Origin: Perlabentimonas gracilis
GTDB taxonomy: Bacteria > Bacteroidota > Bacteroidia > Bacteroidales > Tenuifilaceae
Direction of reading: 5' to 3'
Length of the DNA: 64,000 nt
NCBI RefSeq assembly: GCF_011174675.1
Contig: NZ_JAANIG010000005.1
Location: forward strand, 62,001-126,000
The number at the start of each line of letters is the position of its first letter. Position 1 is the stretch's first letter. Shown here in pieces: positions 56,442 to 64,000 of this stretch. The notes below the pieces were generated by a model. That model was not told the origin of the DNA, made no database searches, and worked only from the letters and a program-made list of their open reading frames with translations. Position numbers and translations under genes: made by a program.

Positions 56442-57014
56442 ATGAGTATTAAAGGAACTGAAACTGAAAAGAACCTGCTGAAAGCTTTTGCAGGGGAGTC
56501 GCAAGCTAAAAATAGATACACCTATTTTGCAAAGGTGGCCAAGAAAGAGGGCTATGAGCAGATTGCCGAGCTGTTTATGCAAACGGCAATGCAAGAGGAA
56601 CAGCATGCTAAAGTGTTCTTCGGGTTTTTGGAAGGTGGAATGGTTGAGATCACCGCATCGTACCCTGCTGGTGTAATTGGTACAACAGCCGAAAACCTAA
56701 AGGCTGCGGCTATGGGTGAGCATGAGGAGTGGGCCGACCTATACCCCGTATTTGCCGAGATTGCTGAAAAGGAAGGGTTTAAGAAGGTTGCCACGGCATT
56801 TAAAATGATTGCTAAGGTTGAGAAGGAGCACGAGGAGCGCTACCTTAAGCTGCTAAAGAATATTGAGGAGAATAAGGTGTTTGAGAAGGACGAGGAGGTT
56901 GTTTGGATGTGTCGTAAGTGCGGATATCATCACAAGGGAAAAAAAGCCCTTAAGAATTGTCCTGCATGTCAGCACCCCACGGAGTACTTCGAGGTATTGG
57001 CCGAGAATTACTAG
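56442..57014 (+). CDS. rbr: Rubrerythrin
   Basis: The 190-residue protein has an N-terminal four-helix ferritin-like domain with diiron ligands (FAGESQAKNRYTYFA, MQEEQHAKVFF, EVEKEHEERY) and a C-terminal rubredoxin-like domain (CRKCGYHHKGKKALKNCPACQ). It reduces hydrogen peroxide in anaerobes, taking electrons from rubredoxin or a reductase. It is monocistronic, with a candidate promoter and a perfect terminator. Confidence 0.97.
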   Translation: MSIKGTETEKNLLKAFAGESQAKNRYTYFAKVAKKEGYEQIAELFMQTAMQEEQHAKVFFGFLEGGMVEITASYPAGVIGTTAENLKAAAMGEHEEWADLYPVFAEIAEKEGFKKVATAFKMIAKVEKEHEERYLKLLKNIEENKVFEKDEEVVWMCRKCGYHHKGKKALKNCPACQHPTEYFEVLAENY

Positions 57015-57030
57015 CTTTAAGATACTTACC

Positions 57031-57068
57031 AAAAAGCGAGGCTGCCAATGTTGGCAGCCTCGCTTTTT
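57031..57068. terminator. Bidirectional terminator after rubrerythrin
   Basis: AAAAAGCGAGGCTGCCAA (57031-57048) pairs perfectly with TTGGCAGCCTCGCTTTTT (57051-57068) around a 2-base core, giving T runs in both directions between convergent genes. Confidence 0.95.
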
Positions 57069-57083
57069 GTATTTAACTGGTTG

Positions 57084-57686
57084 CTACTTCTTTACCTTAA
57101 TGGTACATCCAATGGCCTTGGTTTCGGTAACGCTAGGCTTTTTACCCTCGAGCAATGCATCAATTGCATCGGCCAAGTAGGTTTCGGTTACCTGCGAGGC
57201 ATCGCGATAGTTATTGTCAATGGCACCAATATACTCAACAATTAGTTCCTTCCCCTTTTTGCTCAGAAGGTATACATGGGGTGTGCGGGTTGCACCGTAC
57301 ACTGGGTAAATTTTCTGACCTTTATCGAACAGGTATGCAAATGGGAAACCCTTCTCGTTGGCCCTCTCAATCATCTTATCGTAGCTATCCTGTGGTTGAA
57401 CTTCAGGATCGTTCGGATTGATAGCAATTACGGGAAAACCTTTGGGAGCATACTTGTTGTGGAGTTCAATCATCCTATCCTCGTAGGCTACCACGTAGGG
57501 GCAGTGATTGCATGAAAAGATTACAACAAAACCCTTGGCGTTGGTGTAGTCGGCCATCGACACCATTTTTCCGTCCACATTTTTAAGGCTAAAGTCAATA
57601 GCCTTGTCGCCAATTTTATAGCCTTGGCCTAATGCTGTGGTTGCTGCTAGAGCAATCATTGAAATGAATAAAAAAACTTTTTTCAT
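57084..57686 (-). CDS. Exported thioredoxin-fold protein, peroxiredoxin-like
   Basis: The ATG at 57686 begins a signal peptide (MKKVFLFISMIALAATTALG); the longer reading from 57740 adds 18 residues. The 200-residue product has an AhpC/TSA-type fold with a CNHCPY active site (Cys59, Cys62), unlike the single peroxidatic cysteine of peroxiredoxins. It is probably a periplasmic thiol oxidoreductase. It lies 28 bases after the lipoprotein thioredoxin gene and is likely cotranscribed with it. Confidence 0.85.
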   Translation of the reverse strand: MKKVFLFISMIALAATTALGQGYKIGDKAIDFSLKNVDGKMVSMADYTNAKGFVVIFSCNHCPYVVAYEDRMIELHNKYAPKGFPVIAINPNDPEVQPQDSYDKMIERANEKGFPFAYLFDKGQKIYPVYGATRTPHVYLLSKKGKELIVEYIGAIDNNYRDASQVTETYLADAIDALLEGKKPSVTETKAIGCTIKVKK

Positions 57687-57714
57687 AGCGATATTTGTTT
57701 TGGTTAGTTGCCAG

Positions 57715-58239
57715 TTAAAAATCGAAGGACGTAACAGCATCCTTTAGCTCCTGATAGGTAAATTCCTGCTCAAAGAACTTGCGTTGGTGCCTGTTGTAAA
57801 TTAACGTTGCCGGTATTGAACCGCTCCAGCTAGGGTCAACCTGATTGATCCATCGGTTGGCATCGGGGTCATCAAGCATCATAATCTTCGATTGTATTTT
57901 ATTCTTCTCCACAAAGGGGAGCAACCTATTCTCGTAATGATTGGGGAAATCGAGGTTAATAAGGATAACCTTTAGCTTGCTATCAGCAAATTCGGCTGCA
58001 ATCTGCTCAAAGTATGGTATCTCCTTAACGCAAGGAGCGCACCATGTTGCCCAAAAGTTCACAACGTAAAGGGTGTCCGTTTCTTTGTGAAGTAGAGGTT
58101 TTACTCCCTCAAAATCAACAATAGCAATTGGGGCTTTACATGATTTTTCATTGTCTGCTTCACTCTTTCCGTTACTCTGATTCGTACCACATGATATGGT
58201 AAAAATTGCTAATGTAAGTACAACTAAAATTATTCGCAT
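57715..58239 (-). CDS. TlpA-like thioredoxin lipoprotein
   Basis: A 174-residue protein with a lipoprotein signal (AIFTISC, lipid-bearing Cys17) and a thioredoxin domain with the WATWCAPC active site (Cys67, Cys70). TlpA/ResA-type proteins reduce or shuffle disulfides on the periplasmic side. The gene leads a two-gene unit with the peroxiredoxin-like gene. Confidence 0.92.
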   Translation of the reverse strand: MRIILVVLTLAIFTISCGTNQSNGKSEADNEKSCKAPIAIVDFEGVKPLLHKETDTLYVVNFWATWCAPCVKEIPYFEQIAAEFADSKLKVILINLDFPNHYENRLLPFVEKNKIQSKIMMLDDPDANRWINQVDPSWSGSIPATLIYNRHQRKFFEQEFTYQELKDAVTSFDF

Positions 58240-58313
58240 TTTATTGAGAATATGAAGTATAACAACTGTTTAGTGTAAAAATACAACATAACAACAAAAT
58301 GTCAATAATTATG

Positions 58314-58345
58314 TTTAAATCTTAACTGTTTTTATAATACCTTTG
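58314..58345 (+). promoter_or_regulatory. Candidate promoter of S9 peptidase gene
   Basis: TTTA at 58314-58317, a 20-base spacer and TACCTTTG at 58338-58345 resemble the Bacteroidota -33/-7 pattern, with one mismatch in the -33 box. The predicted start is about 45 bases before the ATG. Confidence 0.42.
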
Positions 58346-58395
58346 ATTAGATATAATTACACAAACTACCTAAATTACCTTAATCTATTAGCCCT

Positions 58396-60513
58396 ATGAT
58401 ATCAAAAGTTAACACACTCATTCTCACTGTAATGATTGGAACACAACTACTTGTTGGCTGTAAGTCGCAACAAACACCTCCAGTAGCCACCAAAGTGCCT
58501 CATGAGCTGGTGATGCATAACGACACTCGTATTGACCCTTACTACTGGATGAACCAGCGCGATAGCGAAGAGGTGATAGAGTACCTTAACCAGGAGAATG
58601 CCTATACCGAGGCCGTGATGAAGGGTACTGAAAAACTTCAGGAAGCACTATTCCAAGAGATTAAGGGTCGTATTAAGGAGCAGGACGAATCGGTTCCCTA
58701 CTTCGAGAATGGGTACTACTATTACTCCCGTTACGATGAGGGTAAGGAGTACCCCATCTACTGTCGTAAGAAGGAGAGCCAGGATGCCCCCGAAGAGGTT
58801 ATGCTCGATGTGAACCAAATGGCCGAGGGCTATGCTTACTACTCTGTGGTGGGGGTTAACGTATCGCCAAACAATAAAATTGTTGCATTTGGAGTCGACA
58901 CCGTAAGCCGTAGACAGTATACAATCTATTTTAAAGATCTAGAAACTGGCGAGCTGCTCAATAGTAAAATTCCCAATACAACAGGGGGGATTGCCTGGGC
59001 CAACGATAACACTACGGTTTTTTACACGATAATTGACGAGGCTCTTCGTCCGCATCAAATTTATAGGCATAGCGTAAGCGATGAGGGTAGCGAAAATGAT
59101 GCCCTGGTTTACGAAGAGAATGATGAGACCTTCCGTGCATTTGTTTACAAATCAAAATCGAAAGAGTATATTATGTTTGGTTCGGGTAGCACGCTTAGCA
59201 CCGAGTTCAGCTACCTAAGTGCAAATAATCCATTGGGTAAGCCTAAGGTTATTCAGCCCCGTGAAAAGGGTTTGGAGTACTCAGTAACCCATTACGGAAA
59301 CAAGTTTTATGTCATCACAAACCTCGATGCCAAAAACTTTAGGTTGATGGAAACACCCGTTACTCGTACCGAGAAAAAGAATTGGAAAGAGGTGATACCC
59401 CACAGGACCGATGTGCTTTTATCGGGCATTGAGGTTTTCAAAAACTTTTTAGTAATTGACGAGCGCAAGGATGGGCTTAAGCAGCTGCGAATTATAGATC
59501 AGCAAACCCGTAAGGAGCACTACCTTAACTTTGGCGAGGAGGTGTATAGCGCCTGGATATCCATAAACCCAGAGTACGACACCCCACTGCTTCGCTATGC
59601 GTATACCTCTATGACCACACCTTTCTCAACCTACGATTACAATATGGCCACTGGAGAAAAAATACTGCTGAAGCAAACCGAGGTTGTGGGAGACTTTTCT
59701 CCAGAAAACTACGAAACCAAGCGTCACTGGGTGGAGGCACGCGATGGTAAAAAGATACCAATCTCGGTGGTGTACCGAAAAGGAGTTCAACAGGATGGAC
59801 AAAACCCTGCGTTGATCTACGGTTATGGCTCCTATGGCGCATCCATGGATCCCTACTTCAGCTCGGCGCGCTTAAGCCTGCTCGACAGGGGTTTTGTTTA
59901 CGTTATTGCCCACATCAGGGGAGGTGAGGAACTCGGTCGCGAGTGGTACGAGGATGGCAAGTTGCTTAAGAAGATGAATACCTTCACCGATTTTATCGAT
60001 TGCTCACAATTCCTTGTAGATAGTAAGTATACCAACCCCGATAAGCTCTTTGCTATGGGTGGCAGTGCAGGTGGATTGCTAATGGGCGCCGTGGCCAACC
60101 TTCGCCCCGATTTGTACAAGGGGATGATTGCACAGGTTCCCTTTGTTGATGTTGTAACCACTATGCTAGACACATCAATTCCTCTAACCACCGGCGAGTA
60201 CGACGAGTGGGGAAATCCCAACGATGAGGAGTACTACCACTACATGAAGTCATACTCTCCTTACGATCAGGTAACGGCGCAAGATTATCCTAATATGCTG
60301 GTAACAACAGGCTATCACGACTCGCAGGTGCAGTACTTTGAACCAGCCAAGTGGGTTGCCAAGCTGCGCGACACCAAAACCGACGATAATATCCTGCTGT
60401 TTAAAACAGATATGGATGCAGGCCATGGTGGAGCCTCTGGACGCTTTAAATCGCTCCGCGATGTGGCTTTCGAGTACGCATTTATGCTATACCTACTGGG
60501 CATTAATAGCTAG
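58396..60513 (+). CDS. S9 family prolyl oligopeptidase, lipoprotein
   Basis: The 705-residue protein has a probable lipobox LLVGC (Cys22), then a beta-propeller starting HELVMHNDTRIDPYYWMNQRDSEEV (about 35-420). A C-terminal alpha/beta hydrolase domain follows, with the nucleophile serine in MGGSAGGLLMG, Asp in GYHDSQVQYFEPAKW and His in DAGHGG. This order is that of protease II/oligopeptidase B. It cleaves short peptides, probably in the periplasm or at the outer membrane. Catalytic residues are intact. Confidence 0.94.
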   Translation: MISKVNTLILTVMIGTQLLVGCKSQQTPPVATKVPHELVMHNDTRIDPYYWMNQRDSEEVIEYLNQENAYTEAVMKGTEKLQEALFQEIKGRIKEQDESVPYFENGYYYYSRYDEGKEYPIYCRKKESQDAPEEVMLDVNQMAEGYAYYSVVGVNVSPNNKIVAFGVDTVSRRQYTIYFKDLETGELLNSKIPNTTGGIAWANDNTTVFYTIIDEALRPHQIYRHSVSDEGSENDALVYEENDETFRAFVYKSKSKEYIMFGSGSTLSTEFSYLSANNPLGKPKVIQPREKGLEYSVTHYGNKFYVITNLDAKNFRLMETPVTRTEKKNWKEVIPHRTDVLLSGIEVFKNFLVIDERKDGLKQLRIIDQQTRKEHYLNFGEEVYSAWISINPEYDTPLLRYAYTSMTTPFSTYDYNMATGEKILLKQTEVVGDFSPENYETKRHWVEARDGKKIPISVVYRKGVQQDGQNPALIYGYGSYGASMDPYFSSARLSLLDRGFVYVIAHIRGGEELGREWYEDGKLLKKMNTFTDFIDCSQFLVDSKYTNPDKLFAMGGSAGGLLMGAVANLRPDLYKGMIAQVPFVDVVTTMLDTSIPLTTGEYDEWGNPNDEEYYHYMKSYSPYDQVTAQDYPNMLVTTGYHDSQVQYFEPAKWVAKLRDTKTDDNILLFKTDMDAGHGGASGRFKSLRDVAFEYAFMLYLLGINS

Positions 60514-60530
60514 ATGTATATAGTAAATTC

Positions 60531-60566
60531 ACCAGCCAAGGCCTTTAGACCCTGGCTGGTTTTTTT
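60531..60566 (+). terminator. Intrinsic terminator of S9 peptidase gene
   Basis: ACCAGCCAAGG, a short loop and CCCTGGCTGGT form a stem with one bulge, followed by seven T residues ending at 60566. Confidence 0.85.
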
Positions 60567-60645
60567 ATGCCATTTTTTAAGCATATGTTTTGCCTTTTCC
60601 AATTTTTCATTACATTTATCAATACTAAAACAATATTTACACGAT

Positions 60646-61074
60646 ATGAAGAGAATACTGGTTGTGTCGCAGCGTAATTCGTGCCGGTCGCAAATGGCCG
60701 AGGGGTGGTTAAGCTACTATGGTAAAGGCGAGGTGATTGTCGATAGCGCAGGAGTAATACCAACGGAGCTCGATATGTTTGCCGCAAATGCCATGACCGA
60801 GGCCATTATCGATATAAGTGCTTACAAAGCCAAAGGTATTCCTCAGGTTAGCGACAATGAGTATAGGTACGTATTGGTTTTATCCTCAGATATTAAGCAG
60901 GTTCTCCCTGTATTTAAAGGAAACCCACGGGTTTACGAGTATCCATTCCCCGATGTGGCTGGGCTTGAAATAGAGAAGGAGGAGGAGAAGAAAAAAGCCT
61001 ACGCCGAGCTGCGCGATGAGCTGGAAAACTTCTGCTTCGATTTTATCCATCAAAAAATTAAACCCCTAATGTAG
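60646..61074 (+). CDS. LMW phosphatase/ArsC-like protein lacking the catalytic cysteine
   Basis: The ATG at 60646 gives 142 residues starting MKRILVVSQRNSCRSQMAEGW. This aligns with the P-loop of arsenate reductases and low-molecular-weight phosphatases, where the consensus is C-x2-N-S-C-R-S. Here serine 8 replaces the first, nucleophilic cysteine; Cys13 and Arg14 remain. The later redox cysteines of thioredoxin-coupled ArsC are also absent (VLVLSSDIKQVLPVF), while a general-acid-like FPDV segment is kept. It is probably inactive as a phosphatase, or binds a ligand only. A reading from 60514 adds 44 residues and is unlikely. YjbQ copy 2 follows after eight bases. Confidence 0.75.
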   Translation: MKRILVVSQRNSCRSQMAEGWLSYYGKGEVIVDSAGVIPTELDMFAANAMTEAIIDISAYKAKGIPQVSDNEYRYVLVLSSDIKQVLPVFKGNPRVYEYPFPDVAGLEIEKEEEKKKAYAELRDELENFCFDFIHQKIKPLM

Positions 61075-61082
61075 ACTGTTCC

Positions 61083-61493
61083 ATGGTACAACAGGTGAAC
61101 ATTAAGTTGCCTCCATTTCCCCGAGGCTTCCATCTGGTTACTCACCTGGTTGAGCAACAACTTCCCACCCTGCCCAACGCTGGGGTTTTGCATCTTTTTA
61201 TACAGCACACCTCGGCTGGGATTACCATTAACGAGAATGCTGACCCTACCGTTCGTGACGATTTCAACGAGTTTTTCAACAGGCTGGTGCAAGAGCGGCA
61301 ACCCTGGTTCAAACACAACTACGAGGGCGATGATGATATGCCCGCTCACCTAAAAGCATCACTCGTTGGTTTTAATGTTACCATACCAATAATCAATGGA
61401 GCGCTCAACTTGGGAACCTGGCAAGGCATATACCTTTGTGAGTTCCGAAACAGGGGTGGTGTGCGCAGGATAATTGCTAGTATTGTAACGTAA
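61083..61493 (+). CDS. YjbQ family protein (copy 2)
   Basis: A 136-residue YjbQ/UPF0047 protein with the canonical FIQHTSAGITINENADPTVRDDF motif, DDDMPAHLKASLVG and the C-terminal GTWQGIYLCEFRN. It is closer to the classic form than copy 1 at 55796. The family is credited with weak thiamine-phosphate synthase activity. It lies eight bases after the ArsC-like gene in the same direction, so the two are probably cotranscribed. Confidence 0.93.
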   Translation: MVQQVNIKLPPFPRGFHLVTHLVEQQLPTLPNAGVLHLFIQHTSAGITINENADPTVRDDFNEFFNRLVQERQPWFKHNYEGDDDMPAHLKASLVGFNVTIPIINGALNLGTWQGIYLCEFRNRGGVRRIIASIVT

Positions 61494-61605
61494 GGATTAT
61501 GATGTTTGACTTACTTTTTGCAGCTCCGTCTGACATAGCGTAAAATCGTATGTTGTAAAACTGTTGCTCGTATGTTACAAAATTTAGCTTAAATCGGAGG
61601 TCTGG

Positions 61606-61636
61606 TTGTGATTGTTCGAAATATGTCATACTTTTG
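61606..61636 (+). promoter_or_regulatory. Candidate promoter of iorA-iorB
   Basis: TTG at 61606-61608, a 20-base spacer and TACTTTTG at 61629-61636 fit the Bacteroidota -33/-7 pattern. The predicted start would leave a leader of about 65-70 bases before iorA. The rest of the 217-base spacer shows no gene. Confidence 0.5.
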
Positions 61637-61710
61637 CTTTCAATATTTTTGATAATTTGATATTTTTTGAAAAAACAATAACTTCCCATTTGATACAAAA
61701 ATAAATTGGT

Positions 61711-63318
61711 ATGGATAAACTTCTTTTACTAGGCGACGAGGCAATTGCTCAGGGCGCCATCGATGGAGGCCTTTCGGGTGTATACGCATATCCCGGTACC
61801 CCATCAACCGAAATTATGGAGTACGTGCAGGCTTCGAAGCAGGCTGCCGAGCTTGGAATTCATCGTGAGTGGTCGGCCAACGAAAAAACTGCTATGGAAT
61901 CGGCCATTGGAATGTCCTACGCTGGCAAGCGTGCGCTGGTTTGCTTTAAGCATGTGGGCCTAAACGTTGCTGCCGATGCGTTTATTAATGCATCTATCAC
62001 TGGTGTAAACGGTGGGTTGGTTGTGCTTTGCGCCGACGATCCCTCGATGCACTCATCGCAGAATGAGCAGGATTCAAGGTTCTACGCAAAGTTTGCCATG
62101 ATTCCAATCCTTGAGCCATCCAACCAGCAGGAGGCTTACGATATGACCTACTCGGCTTTTGAACTATCCGAGAGGCTTAATGTCCCTGTAATGCTTCGCA
62201 TAACTACCCGTTTGGCCCACTCAAGGTCGGGTGTTGGTCGCAAAGAGGTAAAGGCTCAAAATGGTATGCGTTTACCTTCCGATCCGAGGCAATTCGTTTT
62301 GCTACCTGCCATTGCAAGGGTAAACTACAAGAAGCTGCTTAATACGCAACCCTTAATGGATAGTTTGGCCGAAGAGTCTCAGTTCAACACTTTATCCAAA
62401 GGGAAAAACAACAAGCTGGGGATTATTGCTGCAGGTATTGCCTATAACTACCTTATGGAGAACATTGCTGAGGGCGACTACTCAGTGCTTAAACTATCGC
62501 AGTATCCCATTCCGCCCAAGCAGGTGCGTGAGCTATACGAGCAGTGCGACGAGCTGCTGATTCTTGAGGATGGTTACCCAATTATTGAAGAAATGATCAA
62601 AGGTTTCCTTAACCTAGGCAAGCCAATTCATGGTCGTTTGGATGGAACAGTACCCCGTGATGGTGAATTGAACCCTGCTATAGTTGCCAAAGCTCTTGGC
62701 TTGGAGGTGTACGAAGGCATGCCAATTCCTGAAGTTGTAAAAAAACGTCCACCATCACTTTGCTTGGGTTGCGGACACCGCGATGTGTATATTGCCCTTA
62801 ACGAGGCGCTCGAGGAGTACGGAACAGGACGGGTTTTTGCCGACATTGGATGCTATACCCTTGGCGCTTTAGCACCTTTCAATGCTATCAACTCATGTGT
62901 TGATATGGGCGCATCAATTACTATGGCCAAAGGAGCAGCCGATGCTGGTCTTGTTCCTGCCGTTGCCGTAATTGGCGACTCAACTTTTACCCACAGCGGT
63001 ATGACCGGCCTGCTCGACGCTGTTAACGAGAATTCTCCCATCACCGTTATCATCTCCGATAACTCAACCACCGGAATGACAGGAGGACAAACATCATCGG
63101 CATTTGGACGCATAGTTGAGATTTGTAAAGGTATTGGCGTTGACCCTGAGCATATCCACGTGATGAACCCGCTGAAGAAGTTCCATGAGGAGAATGTTCA
63201 GATCATGAAAAAGGAGCTTTCATACCAAGGCGTATCGGTTCTAATTCCTCAGCGTGAATGTATCCAAACATTTGCACGCAGGAAGAAGGCAGAAAAAAAA
63301 TCCGCTGGCAAAAACTAA
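61711..63318 (+). CDS. iorA: Indolepyruvate oxidoreductase subunit alpha, short form
   Basis: The 535-residue protein has an N-terminal pyruvate-ferredoxin-oxidoreductase pyrimidine domain (AYPGTPSTEIMEY, NEKTAMESAIGMSYAG) and a C-terminal TPP-binding domain (LCLGCGHRDVYIAL, ADIGCYTLGALAP, GDSTFTHSGMTGLL, SDNSTTGMTGGQ). It oxidatively decarboxylates aryl-2-oxo acids such as indolepyruvate to acyl-CoA. Archaeal IorA ends in a two-cluster ferredoxin domain. Here the protein stops after a basic tail with no CxxCxxC motifs, so electrons must go to a separate protein. It is followed by iorB. Confidence 0.93.
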   Translation: MDKLLLLGDEAIAQGAIDGGLSGVYAYPGTPSTEIMEYVQASKQAAELGIHREWSANEKTAMESAIGMSYAGKRALVCFKHVGLNVAADAFINASITGVNGGLVVLCADDPSMHSSQNEQDSRFYAKFAMIPILEPSNQQEAYDMTYSAFELSERLNVPVMLRITTRLAHSRSGVGRKEVKAQNGMRLPSDPRQFVLLPAIARVNYKKLLNTQPLMDSLAEESQFNTLSKGKNNKLGIIAAGIAYNYLMENIAEGDYSVLKLSQYPIPPKQVRELYEQCDELLILEDGYPIIEEMIKGFLNLGKPIHGRLDGTVPRDGELNPAIVAKALGLEVYEGMPIPEVVKKRPPSLCLGCGHRDVYIALNEALEEYGTGRVFADIGCYTLGALAPFNAINSCVDMGASITMAKGAADAGLVPAVAVIGDSTFTHSGMTGLLDAVNENSPITVIISDNSTTGMTGGQTSSAFGRIVEICKGIGVDPEHIHVMNPLKKFHEENVQIMKKELSYQGVSVLIPQRECIQTFARRKKAEKKSAGKN

Positions 63319-63344
63319 TCGGTTCACAGATAAAAAGCATAAAT

Positions 63345-63926
63345 ATGAAAACAGACATAATACTTGCAGGCGTTGGAGGCCAAGGAATTCTATCCATTGC
63401 GGCGGGCATAGGGTTAGCTGCTGTTAAAACTGGGCTATACATCAAGCAAGCCGAGGTTCATGGTATGAGCCAGCGTGGAGGCGATGTGCAGTCGCACCTA
63501 AGAATTTCCGACCAGCCCATCTCTTCGGATCTAATTCCACAGGGCAAGGCCCATTTAATCCTTTCGGTTGAACCCATGGAGGGGTTACGTTACCTTCCAT
63601 TCCTTAGTAAGGATGGCTGGTTGGTAACTAACATTACCCCATTCAATAATATTACCGATTACCCCGAAGTGGATGCTATTCTGAAGGAGATTAAGAAGAT
63701 ACCAAACCACATTGCACTCGATGCCGATGCCATTGCCAAGGAGGCCGGTTCTTCAAGATCCTCTAACATTGTAATGCTGGGCGCAGCATCACCATTCATC
63801 GATATTGAATTTGATAAGCTAGAGGATGGCATACGCCAGTTGTTTGGCCGCAAGGGCAAGGAGGTTGTTGAGGTAAACCTTAAGGCTCTTCGTGCTGGCC
63901 GCGAGTTTTCGCAGAAAAACAGGTAG
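63345..63926 (+). CDS. iorB: Indolepyruvate oxidoreductase subunit beta
   Basis: The ATG at 63345 gives 193 residues beginning MKTDIILAGVGGQGILSIAAG, the conserved gamma-type POR domain start; a reading from 63258 overlaps iorA and adds 29 non-conserved residues. HGMSQRGGDVQSHLRIS is the family hallmark. It pairs with IorA in oxidation of aromatic 2-oxo acids from amino-acid fermentation. It lies 26 bases after iorA and ends before a strong terminator. Confidence 0.94.
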   Translation: MKTDIILAGVGGQGILSIAAGIGLAAVKTGLYIKQAEVHGMSQRGGDVQSHLRISDQPISSDLIPQGKAHLILSVEPMEGLRYLPFLSKDGWLVTNITPFNNITDYPEVDAILKEIKKIPNHIALDADAIAKEAGSSRSSNIVMLGAASPFIDIEFDKLEDGIRQLFGRKGKEVVEVNLKALRAGREFSQKNR

Positions 63927-63955
63927 TAAGATTTTCTAGCACATATTACCCTAAT

Positions 63956-64000
63956 GCACGGATTACACGGTTGCTAAACCGCTGTAGTCCGTGTTTTTTT
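63956..64000 (+). terminator. Intrinsic terminator of iorA-iorB
   Basis: An interrupted stem (CACGGATTACA with CGGTT from 63957, AACCG with CTGTAGTCCGTG to 63993) is followed by seven T residues reaching the window end. It starts about 30 bases after the iorB stop. Confidence 0.88.

Noticed and set aside
63258-63344. Frameshifted ferredoxin domain after iorA
   Set aside because: The alternate-frame reading overlapping the iorA end shows no CxxCxxC motif, so the short IorA is not a simple frameshift product.

Overview
The window looks like ordinary chromosome of a member of the Bacteroidota, most likely an anaerobic or microaerophilic Bacteroidales/Marinilabiliales-type organism. This is inferred from a TonB-dependent receptor with an N-terminal carboxypeptidase-regulatory-like domain, a DUF5916/CBM9 outer-membrane-type protein, a six-repeat ribosomal protein S1, SiaB/SiaC-family regulators, a 7TMR-DISM receptor, and many upstream elements resembling the Bacteroidota -7 box (TAnnTTTG). 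Rubredoxin, rubrerythrin, a flavodiiron protein and an indolepyruvate oxidoreductase pair point to anaerobic metabolism with oxygen-defence enzymes. I see no rRNA, tRNA, phage, transposase, CRISPR array or defence island.

Layout. Bases 1-6423 are mostly leftward: an OsmC-like protein cut by the window edge, a 51-residue rubredoxin, a SiaC-like protein, a membrane-bound hydrolase, a DivIC/FtsB protein, an orphan ThiS and a TonB receptor, with a rightward rRNA methyltransferase (rlmD) between. Bases 6651-13033 run rightward: a small heat-shock protein, a five-repeat DUF349 protein, pyrG and yidC. Bases 13201-23934 run leftward: siaC and siaB homologues, a THUMP RNA methyltransferase with a DEAD-box helicase, an S41 protease, guaA, a ribonuclease Z overlapping a STAS protein, and rpsA. 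Bases 24252-30038 run rightward: a nucleotide-sugar set (UDP-glucuronate decarboxylase, rmlA, rmlC, rmlD, but no rmlB), a phosphosugar mutase and a TSUP transporter. Bases 30044-36558 run leftward and form an envelope cluster (TamB, ExbB, ExbD, TonB).

Further right lie tsaD, a DUF5916 protein and an FtsX-type permease, then a 777-base non-coding stretch holding a duplicated ~124-base unit and a heptanucleotide repeat. After it come a PgpH-like HD phosphohydrolase, pfkA, a GH13 lipoprotein, a flavodiiron protein, a 7TMR-DISM/GAF receptor, a BASS transporter, a PhnP-like MBL hydrolase, a D-threonine-aldolase-like enzyme, TatD, YjbQ, rubrerythrin, two exported thioredoxin-fold proteins, an S9 peptidase, a phosphatase-fold protein lacking its catalytic cysteine, a second YjbQ, and iorA/iorB.

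How the genes fit together. Translation and ribosome maturation (rpsA, rlmD, THUMP methyltransferase, helicase, tsaD), nucleotide synthesis (pyrG, guaA) and envelope biogenesis (yidC, TamB, ExbBD-TonB, nucleotide sugars) make up the housekeeping core. The less ordinary content is regulatory: a complete SiaB-SiaC kinase/target pair, a second SiaC next to rubredoxin, and an orphan STAS antagonist. Together these suggest partner-switching signalling. The serine-for-cysteine phosphatase homologue, the two YjbQ paralogues, the IorA without a ferredoxin domain and the repeat-rich intergenic regions are the other points worth checking. I found no convincing wholly new multi-gene system.
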